From positions 8,038,001-8,102,000 of the forward strand of contig NZ_CP151099.1 of NCBI RefSeq assembly GCF_038096175.1: DNA of 64,000 nt, given 5' to 3'. Of the stretch, positions 1 to 7,197 are shown one piece after another (the stretch's first letter is position 1; each line of letters opens with the position of its first letter). The notes beneath the pieces are model-generated. The model worked only from the letters and a program-made list of their open reading frames with translations, searched no databases and had not been told where the DNA came from. The DNA is from Nostoc sp. UHCC 0302. GTDB lineage: Bacteria > Cyanobacteriota > Cyanobacteriia > Cyanobacteriales > Nostocaceae. The translations under genes were made by a program, and so were the position numbers.

Positions 1-1
1 T

Positions 2-610
2 ATAACTACAATTGGTATATCACCGTTAGTATTGGCGGTTACTGGAAAAGTTTCTTTAAATTCGCCTGAAAAGTTTAGCAAAGAACAAAAACTGGCGCAG
101 TCTACAGATACAAATTCACCAGAGCGATCGCAGCTCATCCAACAAGCTAATAATTTATACTCTCAAAGAGATTTCAAAGGCGCAGAAGAAAATTTACGCA
201 AACTACTTAAAAAATTTCCCAAAGACGCTTTTGCACACTTTCAACTAGGAAATGTACTGTTTCGGCAAAACAGAGCCGAAGAAGCAATTAGCTCTTACCG
301 CAAAGCCATTGAGCTTCAATCTAAATATGCCTTAGCTTACAATGCGATCGGTGTTGTTTATGCCAGTCAAAGTCGCTGGCAAGAGGCAATTACTGAATAT
401 CAAAAAGCTTTAGAAATTAATCCTAATTATGGCGAGGCACTGACTAATGTGGCACTAGTACAGTGGCAAACAAATAAACGAGATGAAGCGGTATCTTCTC
501 TAGAAAAAGCTTTAGATATCTTCAAGCAACAGAAGAGAAATGAAAAAGTTTATCAAATTGAACAAATTTTGCGAGAACTAAAAAATTCAGATAATCCTAA
601 TCTTTCCTAA
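2..610 (+). CDS. TPR-repeat protein, 5' end outside window
   Basis: The reading frame is open from base 2, so the gene starts upstream of the window. The first visible residues (ITTIGISPLVLAVTG) are hydrophobic and look like the end of a signal peptide or membrane anchor; the TTG at 32 is therefore unlikely to be the true start. The rest holds about four tetratricopeptide repeats of 34 residues (for example from AFAHFQLGNVLF and ALAYNAIGVVYA), with the usual W/LGxx and A/P positions. TPR proteins are protein-protein scaffolds, and nothing here shows the partner. An exported or membrane-anchored adaptor is an inference from the hydrophobic start. Confidence 0.85.
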   Translation: MTTIGISPLVLAVTGKVSLNSPEKFSKEQKLAQSTDTNSPERSQLIQQANNLYSQRDFKGAEENLRKLLKKFPKDAFAHFQLGNVLFRQNRAEEAISSYRKAIELQSKYALAYNAIGVVYASQSRWQEAITEYQKALEINPNYGEALTNVALVQWQTNKRDEAVSSLEKALDIFKQQKRNEKVYQIEQILRELKNSDNPNLS

Positions 611-666
611 ATTTATATTATCAGAAAATTTGTTTTGAGTTGCGATCAAGTAAGCGAGAATATTTG

Positions 667-688
667 TTAGGTGGGAGTACCCACCTAA
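667..688. repeat. Perfect 9-bp hairpin after TPR gene
   Basis: TTAGGTGGG (667-675) and CCCACCTAA (680-688) pair perfectly around a 4-nt loop. There is no T-run on either side, so it is not a classical terminator, although it lies 57 bp after the TPR stop codon and could still end or protect that transcript. Confidence 0.5.
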
Positions 689-828
689 TTCATGAATGTT
701 GGATAATATCTAGTTGGATAAGCATCAGTATAATCAGGATCTAATTGAATAGTTTGCGTATAATCTTCTAGCGCTCCTTGATAGTCATCCACACTACTAC
801 AATAATATTTAGATATATCTCTGGTTAA
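685..828 (-). pseudogene. Decayed TPR fragment
   Basis: On the minus strand this stretch reads ALTRDISKYYCSSVDDY, then QGALEDYTQTIQLDPDYTDA and a short tail, before a TAG stop at 685-687. The middle is a clear TPR consensus (D-Y-x-x-A-L-x-D-Y-x-x-x-I-x-L-D-P). An in-frame stop lies just upstream and there is no start codon or room for a domain, so this is a remnant of a TPR gene in the opposite orientation to the intact TPR gene next door. Confidence 0.6.
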
Positions 829-833
829 AGCCT

Positions 834-1592
834 ATGACTTCGCTATCGGCATTAACTTTACCTGACCATACTCAGTTACCAGACTCAGATGGTACATTTG
901 TGAAAAACTGGCAAGAGCATCCCCAAAGTATCTTACTTACTGACTCGATTAAACTTGTCCTAGAGGAACTTCATTCTGATAGTCGATATTGCATTGGGCA
1001 AGATTTAGGTATTTACTGGCGATTGACAGATCCTCCAGAGAAAGGCGCTGAAGCACCCGATTGGTTTTATGTACCCAATGTACCGCCAACCCTCGATGGT
1101 AGAATGCGGCGTTCTTATGTGCTATGGAAAGAATATGTCGCGCCGTTAATTGTGTTGGAATTTGTCTCTGGAGATGGTTCAGAAGAACGAGATAAAACGC
1201 CGCCATCTCAGGGTGAAGGTGGAAATGTTGGAAAGTTTTGGATTTATGAGCAAGCAATTCGAGTCCCTTATTATGGGATTTATGAAGTAGCAAAAGCACA
1301 AGTTGAGGTGTATCATCTCATCGATAATACCTATCAATTAATGTCAGCAAATGAACGAGGACATTACCCAATTGCTCCTCTTGGGGTAGAGTTGGGAATT
1401 TGGCAAGGATTGTACCAAAATGCAGAGTTACCCTGGTTACGTTGGTGGGATGCACAAGGAAATTTGCTGCTAACGGGTGAAGAAAGCGCTGATGTTGAGC
1501 GACAGAAGCGAGAAAGAATTGTAGAAAAATTGCGATCGCTTTCTGCTGAACAACTCAATGCTTTAGGAATCGATCCAGAAATGTTAGATTAG
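834..1592 (+). CDS. Uma2-family (DUF820) putative endonuclease
   Basis: A 252-residue protein of the Uma2 family, which is greatly expanded in filamentous cyanobacteria. The family has a PD-(D/E)XK nuclease-like core. Visible core elements are the acidic APDWFYVPNV segment, the strand PLIVLEFVSGDGSEERDKT, and GKFWIYEQAIRVPYYGIYEV, where the E, K and Y positions are typical. The C-terminus is a charged helix (ERQKRERIVEKLRSL). Biological role and substrate are not established for most members; some are thought to be linked to mobile DNA. The segment PPSQGEGGNV before GKFW looks like a short insertion compared with members I recall. The gene stands alone. Confidence 0.85.
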   Translation: MTSLSALTLPDHTQLPDSDGTFVKNWQEHPQSILLTDSIKLVLEELHSDSRYCIGQDLGIYWRLTDPPEKGAEAPDWFYVPNVPPTLDGRMRRSYVLWKEYVAPLIVLEFVSGDGSEERDKTPPSQGEGGNVGKFWIYEQAIRVPYYGIYEVAKAQVEVYHLIDNTYQLMSANERGHYPIAPLGVELGIWQGLYQNAELPWLRWWDAQGNLLLTGEESADVERQKRERIVEKLRSLSAEQLNALGIDPEMLD

Positions 1593-1621
1593 AAAAAATT
1601 AAAATATTTTTAACTAAACTG

Positions 1622-3217
1622 TTAATGACCAACAGCACCACCAGTTGTCTTCACCTTCTTAAGGAAAATAATTGCTATTCCACTGAGTAATAAAGCAATA
1701 CCTATAAAGTAGAAACAATCATTAAAAGCCATCACATAAGCTTCACGGCGGACGACGTTAGATATAGATGCGATCGCCTGATTTTGCGCTGTCACTAAAT
1801 CTGCTCCTCGGCTGACAAAATACTGTGTCAGCTCGTTTAAGCGCTGTTGAGTTGCTGGACTATATAAAGATACTGCATCACCTAATCTATTCGAGTGAAA
1901 TTGCTCTCTATTAGTTAATAAAGTTGCTAAAGAAGCAATTCCTATAGAACCACCCATATTACGCATCATATTAAATAAACCACTTGCTGAACCTGCTTCT
2001 TGCGGTTTTAAACCAGCAGTAGCAATTGAGGTAAGTGGAACCATAATTAGTGGTTGTCCCATTGCTCTTACAAGTTGAGACCATCTCAACTGATCTAATC
2101 CTGTTTGATTAGTCATTCCCGAATTCATAAATGCACTAATAGCAAACAAAGTGACTCCCACGGCTACCATTAACCGCACATCAATGCGTTGCATCACTCT
2201 AGGTAGAAAAGGAATAATAAATAATTGGGGAATCCCAGCCCAAATTAATACTTCTCCAATTTGCAGTGCATTATAACCTTGGATTTGAGCAAGATACAAA
2301 GGTAAAATATAAATTGAACCATATAGTCCAACGCCTAAAGATACATTAACAATACTTGCTAAACCAAAATTACGATAACGTATAAGGCGCAAATTAATAA
2401 ATGGTTGCTTGCGAGTTAGTTCTATAAAGAAAAATAGCGCTATAAAAATGGCTGCTACTATACTCAAGCGTACAATTAATGCTGAACCAAACCAATCTTT
2501 GCGGCTACCTTCTTCTAAAACAACTTGTAGAGAACCTAATCCAATCGCCATTGAAATAATTCCCCACCAGTCGCCATTCTTTAACAATTGTAACTGGGGT
2601 ATTTCTTGCTTAATCCCGTACCATACCCCCGTAATCATCAATACCCCTGGAACTACATTTATATAAAAGTTATACTCCCAACCATAGTTGTCTGTTAACC
2701 AACCGCCTAATGTCGGGCCAATTGATGGTGCAAAAACTGCTGTAATAGCAAATGCTGCTAGCCCAACTGCTTGCTTAGATGGTGGCAAGGTTGTCAACAC
2801 AACTGTCATAGCAGAAGGAATTAAAACTCCTCCACAGAAACCTTGTAAGGCGCGAAAGAAAATCATGGAATTGAGATCCCATGCCCAAGCACAGCATATA
2901 GAAAAGAAGATAAATAACGCAGTATTTACTAATAAATAAAGTCGTAGGGAAAATACCCGCGATAACCATCCCGTTAAAGGAATTACTACAATTTCTGCCA
3001 CGAGATAAGCAGTAGAAATCCACGAACCTTCTTCTAAAGTTGCCCCTAAGCTTGCTTGAATATCTTGCAGAGAGGAGTTAGTGATTTGAATATCTAAAAC
3101 TGCCATGAATGCGCCAAGCATACTAGCTAATACACCAATCCAAGTTCTCAACGGGACACGATTTGGCGGGACAGCAGAACTTTGTCCTGACTGACGAATT
3201 GAACCTGTATTAGCCAT
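1622..3217 (-). CDS. DHA2-family (EmrB/QacA) multidrug efflux MFS transporter
   Basis: A 531-residue inner-membrane transporter with about 14 hydrophobic segments, the hallmark of the 14-TM drug:H+ antiporter (DHA2) group. The first membrane helix carries the family signature LDIQITNSSLQDIQ (equivalent to LDxTIVNxALP), and GFCGGVLIPSAM in TM4-5 is also typical. It is the last gene of a minus-strand set marR-hlyD-MFS-emrB. EmrB-type pumps act with an HlyD/EmrA adaptor, which is present two genes upstream, to expel hydrophobic drugs across the envelope. The substrate is unknown. The 251-bp gap before it leaves open a separate promoter. Confidence 0.93.
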   Translation of the reverse strand: MANTGSIRQSGQSSAVPPNRVPLRTWIGVLASMLGAFMAVLDIQITNSSLQDIQASLGATLEEGSWISTAYLVAEIVVIPLTGWLSRVFSLRLYLLVNTALFIFFSICCAWAWDLNSMIFFRALQGFCGGVLIPSAMTVVLTTLPPSKQAVGLAAFAITAVFAPSIGPTLGGWLTDNYGWEYNFYINVVPGVLMITGVWYGIKQEIPQLQLLKNGDWWGIISMAIGLGSLQVVLEEGSRKDWFGSALIVRLSIVAAIFIALFFFIELTRKQPFINLRLIRYRNFGLASIVNVSLGVGLYGSIYILPLYLAQIQGYNALQIGEVLIWAGIPQLFIIPFLPRVMQRIDVRLMVAVGVTLFAISAFMNSGMTNQTGLDQLRWSQLVRAMGQPLIMVPLTSIATAGLKPQEAGSASGLFNMMRNMGGSIGIASLATLLTNREQFHSNRLGDAVSLYSPATQQRLNELTQYFVSRGADLVTAQNQAIASISNVVRREAYVMAFNDCFYFIGIALLLSGIAIIFLKKVKTTGGAVGH

Positions 3218-3468
3218 AGTATTGCTCCACTTTCTTAGGTTAATCTTTAAAATGTATTATTATAGATGTCAAACGAAGCATTATTGAGTTATCAAAATTT
3301 ATTTATATTTAAAAAGTCAAAAGCAATTTCATCTTTTAGGCTGAGATAAAATAGAAATTGCCTATCAAAACAATAAGTAAAAGTTCAATTTTATTGAATC
3401 ATAAAATTAACGAAAAAATAGTATTAACAATAATTTAAATAGCAGCTTTGTTAGCGAAAATTTTTTGC

Positions 3469-4740
3469 TTATTTCTGAGGATAAATTCCTTTTAGCTCAT
3501 AAATTGGGCGTACTAGTTGCCTTAACGTAGGTAACTGCCTGCTAAAAATAATAGACCCAATAATACAAGCTATGCCATCAACAATTAATGTTAATGAAGC
3601 ACCGAGATGAGTTGCTAAAAAACCTCCTAATAAATTACCTACGGGAATCATTCCTAAAAATGACATTGTGTATAAACTCATTAATCTTCCACGTTTGTCT
3701 TCATCAACAATGGTTTGTAAAACTGTATTACTAGCAGCAATCTGAAGAATCGTTCCTAAGCCAACAAACAACATTGTGAATAAAGAAAGTGGTAGAAATC
3801 TTGATAAAGAAAAACAAATCAAACCGATTCCTAAAATTGCTGGAGCTATGGCAATCAATTTGCCAACCCCTAATATTGTTTGCCGTGTCGCCAAATAAAT
3901 TCCGCCTGCTAATGCTCCAACTCCCGATGCCGCCATTAAAAACCCTAGAGTTTCTGCACCACCTTTTAAAATATCTTCAGCAAAAATTGGTACAAGTGTA
4001 GTGTTTTGCTGTCCCATTAAGCTGACTAAAGCTGATAGTAATAAGATTGCACGAATAGGTGGAAAGCTAAAAGCATAGACAAATCCCTCTTTGACTCTTT
4101 GCAAGGGATTGCTGTTATCTACTGAAACTTTCCAAGGCTTAATTTTCATTGCCAATAAAGCGGCGATTACGGCAATATAGCTCAAACCATCTATTAAAAA
4201 ACAGTAACTAGCTCCCACTTTGGCAATTAACAAACCCCCGATCGCAGGGCCAATTAATCGCGCCCCATTAACCATAGTTGAGTTAATCGCGATCGCATTG
4301 GCTAAATCTTCTCTACGTTCAACCAGTTCTGGCACAAATGCCTGTCGTGCTGGTGCATCCAAGGCGTTAATAAATCCTTGAAACAAGCTTAAAACGATGA
4401 TGTGCCAGACTTGAATCACGCCAGTTAGCGCCAGCACTGCTAATGCTAAAGACTGAATCATCGCCAATATTTGCGTACCGATTAAGGTACGATATCGAGA
4501 AAAGCGATCCACAAACACCCCACCAAAGGGAGCTAAAAAGAAGCTGGGAATTTGACTAGTAAAGCCCACAACTCCTAACATTAATGGGGAGTTTGTTAAC
4601 TTATAAACTAGCCAAATAGTAGCAAGTTGTGTCATCCACGTTCCAATCAGGGAAACACCTTGTCCAGCAAAAAAAAGTTGGTAATTTCTTGACTTTAATG
4701 CAGGTAGTAGCGATTGTTTTTGGGTAGCTTGTGTTTTCAT
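3469..4740 (-). CDS. MFS transporter (EntS/MFS_3 type)
   Basis: A 423-residue, 12-TM major facilitator of the EntS-like MFS_3 group. The N-terminus has ALKSRNYQLFFAGQGVSLIG, the characteristic first helix, then FGGVFVDRFSRYRTLIG, the motif-A loop between TM2 and TM3 (G-x-x-x-D-R). Members export siderophores, macrolides or other small molecules; specificity cannot be read from the sequence. It lies between the hlyD adaptor and the emrB-like pump on the same strand, so it is probably part of the MarR-controlled efflux operon. Confidence 0.9.
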   Translation of the reverse strand: MKTQATQKQSLLPALKSRNYQLFFAGQGVSLIGTWMTQLATIWLVYKLTNSPLMLGVVGFTSQIPSFFLAPFGGVFVDRFSRYRTLIGTQILAMIQSLALAVLALTGVIQVWHIIVLSLFQGFINALDAPARQAFVPELVERREDLANAIAINSTMVNGARLIGPAIGGLLIAKVGASYCFLIDGLSYIAVIAALLAMKIKPWKVSVDNSNPLQRVKEGFVYAFSFPPIRAILLLSALVSLMGQQNTTLVPIFAEDILKGGAETLGFLMAASGVGALAGGIYLATRQTILGVGKLIAIAPAILGIGLICFSLSRFLPLSLFTMLFVGLGTILQIAASNTVLQTIVDEDKRGRLMSLYTMSFLGMIPVGNLLGGFLATHLGASLTLIVDGIACIIGSIIFSRQLPTLRQLVRPIYELKGIYPQK

Positions 4741-4751
4741 GTAGGCTTGCT

Positions 4752-4870
4752 TTATACCAATATGCTTTTATAAATATCAGTTCAGTTTGCCTCTAACGCC
4801 TCTCCAGAGGTGGAGAGAGATAAAGGCAAGACAGAGATTATTGATGTGTTTTAAAGCAATTTGGTATTAC
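4752..4870. mobile_element. MITE-like repeat between hlyD and MFS genes
   Basis: About 118 bp bounded by imperfect inverted ends: TATACCAATATGCTTTTA at the left and TTTTAAAGCAATTTGGTATTA at the right when read on the plus strand (split here as TTTTAAAGCA plus ATTTGGTATTA). It has no coding capacity. The right end supplies the TAA stop of the HlyD gene. Related ends occur near 59912-60018 and 63454-63467. Confidence 0.5.
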
Positions 4871-6357
4871 TTGACTTCCACGGCGATTTCCGCAGACATC
4901 CCAGGAGTAATCCGTGATTCATATCCTTGAATACTCTTCTGGTCGAAAACAATTTTTACGGGGATGCGCTGTACTACTTTGGTAAAGTTACCTGTAGCAT
5001 TATCGGGTGGTAATAAAGCAAACTGAGCGCCAGAAGCTGGCGAAATACTATCAACACGACCCTTAAAAGTGTGGTTGGGGAATGTATCCAGTTTTATTTC
5101 GGCTTCCTGTCCAGGACGCATATTTCCCAATTGGGTTTCTTTGAAGTTTGCAGTTACCCAATACTCGTTATCCACTATCGCCATTAGTGGCGTTCCTGCT
5201 TGTAATCGGTTGCCAACTTCGACGTTTTTCTTGCCCACCCGTCCAGCACTAGGGGCGGTAATGTTAGTGTAAGACAACTGCAATTGTGCGTCTTTTAATG
5301 AAGCTTCAGCTTGGCTAATTGTTGCTCTTGCCGCTTCATATTGACTTCTGTTCACTGCTGTTTGTTGTCCGTTAGCAGTAGCTTGTTGCAGTCCTCCTCT
5401 AGAAGCAGCGAGTTTAGCTTGAGCATTAGTCACATTTTGTTGTGCTTGTGCTAACACAGATTGCGCTTTGGCTACGCCAACTCTCGCAGAGGCTAATCTG
5501 GCTTGTGCTTGCTCTACTCCCTGAACAGCAGCATTCTTTTGGGCTACGGCGACATCATAGGCTGCCCTGGCTGTGTCTAACTGCTGGCGAGGAATTGCAC
5601 CTTCTTTAAATAGGCTATTGTAACGGTTATAATCTGCTTGCGCCCTTTCCAAATTGGCATTAGCCTGTGCTACTTGCGCTTGTGCTGCGGGTATTCCAGC
5701 TTCGGCAGACTTCACATCAGCTTGTGCCGCTGGTATCCCTGCTTGTGCTTCTTGCACAGCTGCTTGTGCTGTAGAAATTGCTGCTGCTGCACTGCTGACA
5801 TCTCCCTGCGCCTGGGCAGTCTTACCAGTAGTTGTTTGTGCGGATAGGGCAATATTTGCTTGTGCTGCTTGAGCTTGACGTTGAGCATTTTGCAGTGCTG
5901 CTTGTGCTTGCTGCACTTTACTCTCATAGTCTCGTGGATCAAGCTTGACTAATAACTGTCCTGGTTGCACCAGCTGGTTATCATTGACTAAAACTTGACT
6001 GACAGTTCCCGGAATCTTACTGCTAACTTGGTGAATATGTCCTGCAACAGTAGCGTTGTCTGTTTCTTGATGGGTAGAGGCGTACTGCCAGTAATGATAT
6101 CCAAAAGCACCTGCGGCGATCGCACCTACACCTAACCCTGCCACAATTAACTTAATCGGTTTTTTACGCTTTGGTTTAACATCTTTCCCTGTCTCTGGCT
6201 CTTGATTTACACCAGTTTCAGGCTCTGCAACAGGCGCTTTTGTCTTTGTATATGTCTCTGAAGTTACGGTCTCTAAAGTCTCTGAATCTTTTATCAACTC
6301 TTTTTCTAACACTAGGGTTTGCTTTTGATTGCGTCCGTTTGAAGTAGTAGCGCCCAT
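4867..6357 (-). CDS. HlyD/EmrA-family efflux adaptor
   Basis: A 496-residue membrane fusion protein. It has an acidic cytoplasmic N-terminus of about 75 residues, one membrane helix (LIVAGLGVGAIAAGAFGYHY), a biotinyl-lipoyl half-motif (GTVSQVLVNDNQLVQPGQLL), a very long Ala/Gln-rich coiled coil, the second lipoyl half (ITAPSAGRVGKKNVEVGNRL) and a beta-barrel domain. It should bridge the MFS pump in the inner membrane to an outer-membrane channel. The coiled coil contains a duplicated unit (AQAGIPAAQADVKSAEAGIP), making the hairpin longer than in E. coli EmrA. The gene follows marR with two copies of the putative MarR box in between, and its TAA stop lies in a dispersed-repeat end. Confidence 0.93.
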   Translation of the reverse strand: MGATTSNGRNQKQTLVLEKELIKDSETLETVTSETYTKTKAPVAEPETGVNQEPETGKDVKPKRKKPIKLIVAGLGVGAIAAGAFGYHYWQYASTHQETDNATVAGHIHQVSSKIPGTVSQVLVNDNQLVQPGQLLVKLDPRDYESKVQQAQAALQNAQRQAQAAQANIALSAQTTTGKTAQAQGDVSSAAAAISTAQAAVQEAQAGIPAAQADVKSAEAGIPAAQAQVAQANANLERAQADYNRYNSLFKEGAIPRQQLDTARAAYDVAVAQKNAAVQGVEQAQARLASARVGVAKAQSVLAQAQQNVTNAQAKLAASRGGLQQATANGQQTAVNRSQYEAARATISQAEASLKDAQLQLSYTNITAPSAGRVGKKNVEVGNRLQAGTPLMAIVDNEYWVTANFKETQLGNMRPGQEAEIKLDTFPNHTFKGRVDSISPASGAQFALLPPDNATGNFTKVVQRIPVKIVFDQKSIQGYESRITPGMSAEIAVEVK

Positions 6358-6385
6358 ATTTTTAACTCGCTTAAGATTTTTTTAT

Positions 6386-6404
6386 TTAGAATGCGTAATA
6401 TTTA
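6386..6404 (-). promoter_or_regulatory. Imperfect MarR-box copy upstream of hlyD
   Basis: TTAGAATGCGTAATATTTA on the plus strand, 29 bp before the hlyD start, matches the 19-bp repeat found at 6431 and 6990 at most positions, including the GTAATATT core. It is inferred to be a weaker operator copy. Confidence 0.45.
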
Positions 6405-6430
6405 ATTGCGAGATGTTTATCTAAACTTGC

Positions 6431-6449
6431 TTAGTGTACGTAATATTAT
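6431..6449 (-). promoter_or_regulatory. Putative MarR operator upstream of hlyD
   Basis: TTAGTGTACGTAATATTAT, 74 bp upstream of the hlyD start codon. The identical 19-mer lies directly in front of marR. An exact repeat confined to the two upstream regions of one divergon-free operon is what an autoregulated MarR protein would leave. The binding itself is inferred. Confidence 0.6.
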
Positions 6450-6504
6450 GCCAAAACAAAACTTAACAATGCCTCCCCCAGTTGGGTGATTGTGGGATAA
6501 TCCT

Positions 6505-6972
6505 TTAGGAGAGGTTAGAAATCGCGCGATTTAAGATTTGGGAGAAGATTTCACGCTCAGCATAGGAAATACCCTGCATTGCTTCTTCACGCACTTCCAC
6601 AGCAATTGGAGGTAAAACTGTTTCTAGTTCTTTGCCTGCATCTGTTAGCCAGATTCGCCAGATGCGGCGATCGTGAGAATCCCGTTCTCTACGTACTAAA
6701 CCGCGTTCTTCCATGCGATCTAGTACACCCGTTAAAGTTCCGCCCACTTGCTTGAGCTTATCTCCAATGCTAGAAGTAGGTAAACCATCTTCTTGCCATA
6801 AGCAGCACAACACCAACCAGTGAAATGGAGTTAGTCCCAGCGGTTCTAACTTTTCAGTAAACTTGCGGCTGAGCAGTTGTGATAACAATTTGATTCTATA
6901 ACCCAAATTGTATGGCGCAAGAGCTTGCTGCCAAGACTCCAAAGCCGGAGTATTATTTAATTGAGCAACCAT
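6505..6972 (-). CDS. MarR-family transcriptional repressor
   Basis: A 155-residue winged-helix regulator. The recognition helix region reads LPTSSIGDKLKQVGGTLTGV, followed by LDRMEERGLVRRERDSHDRR and the wing IWRIWLTDAGKEL, the standard MarR pattern (D-x-R-x-x-x-x-x-LT). Such proteins repress an adjacent pump gene and release DNA when a small aromatic or drug ligand binds. It is the first gene of the minus-strand set and an exact 19-bp repeat lies 18 bp before its start codon, so it is probably autoregulated and also controls hlyD and the MFS genes. Confidence 0.93.
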   Translation of the reverse strand: MVAQLNNTPALESWQQALAPYNLGYRIKLLSQLLSRKFTEKLEPLGLTPFHWLVLCCLWQEDGLPTSSIGDKLKQVGGTLTGVLDRMEERGLVRRERDSHDRRIWRIWLTDAGKELETVLPPIAVEVREEAMQGISYAEREIFSQILNRAISNLS

Positions 6973-6989
6973 TTTTAAATAATAATTAG

Positions 6990-7008
6990 TTAGTGTACGT
7001 AATATTAT
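6990..7008 (-). promoter_or_regulatory. Putative MarR operator upstream of marR
   Basis: A second exact copy of TTAGTGTACGTAATATTAT, ending 18 bp before the marR start codon, where it would overlap a promoter or the transcription start. It implies autoregulation. Confidence 0.6.
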
Positions 7009-7072
7009 TATATATGAGGATAGTTCGTCTTAGCAACACCTGCTTTACATCGTTCTTAAGGAAGAATTTGCA

Positions 7073-7139
7073 GAGTAGAGACGCGATTATACTCTTACGA
7101 GAAGCCGCTCTTCGAGCGTCTACGCGTCTCTACAGGAGT
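7073..7139. repeat. Dispersed ~65-bp repeat, copy 1
   Basis: Starts near AGAGACGCGATTATACTC, includes GAAGCCGCTCTTCGAGCG, and ends GCGTCTCTACAGGAGT. A nearly identical copy lies inverted at 58208-58277 (one or two differences). The sequence is internally palindromic (AGACGCG at one end, CGCGTCT at the other) and carries no gene. It resembles the small non-autonomous intergenic repeats common in Nostocales. Confidence 0.7.
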
Positions 7140-7197
7140 CAAGAATTAGTATTTTTCCTCCTTGTTCCTTTGTCTCCCACTCTCCCACTCTCTTTTT

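Noticed and set aside
949-1299. 116-codon minus-strand ORF within the Uma2 gene
   Set aside because: It is antisense to a recognised family and shows no motif of its own.
5638-5942. Cys/Ala-rich and His/Gln-rich open frames opposite and within hlyD
   Set aside because: They mirror the Ala/Gln-rich coiled coil of HlyD in other frames and have no family signature.
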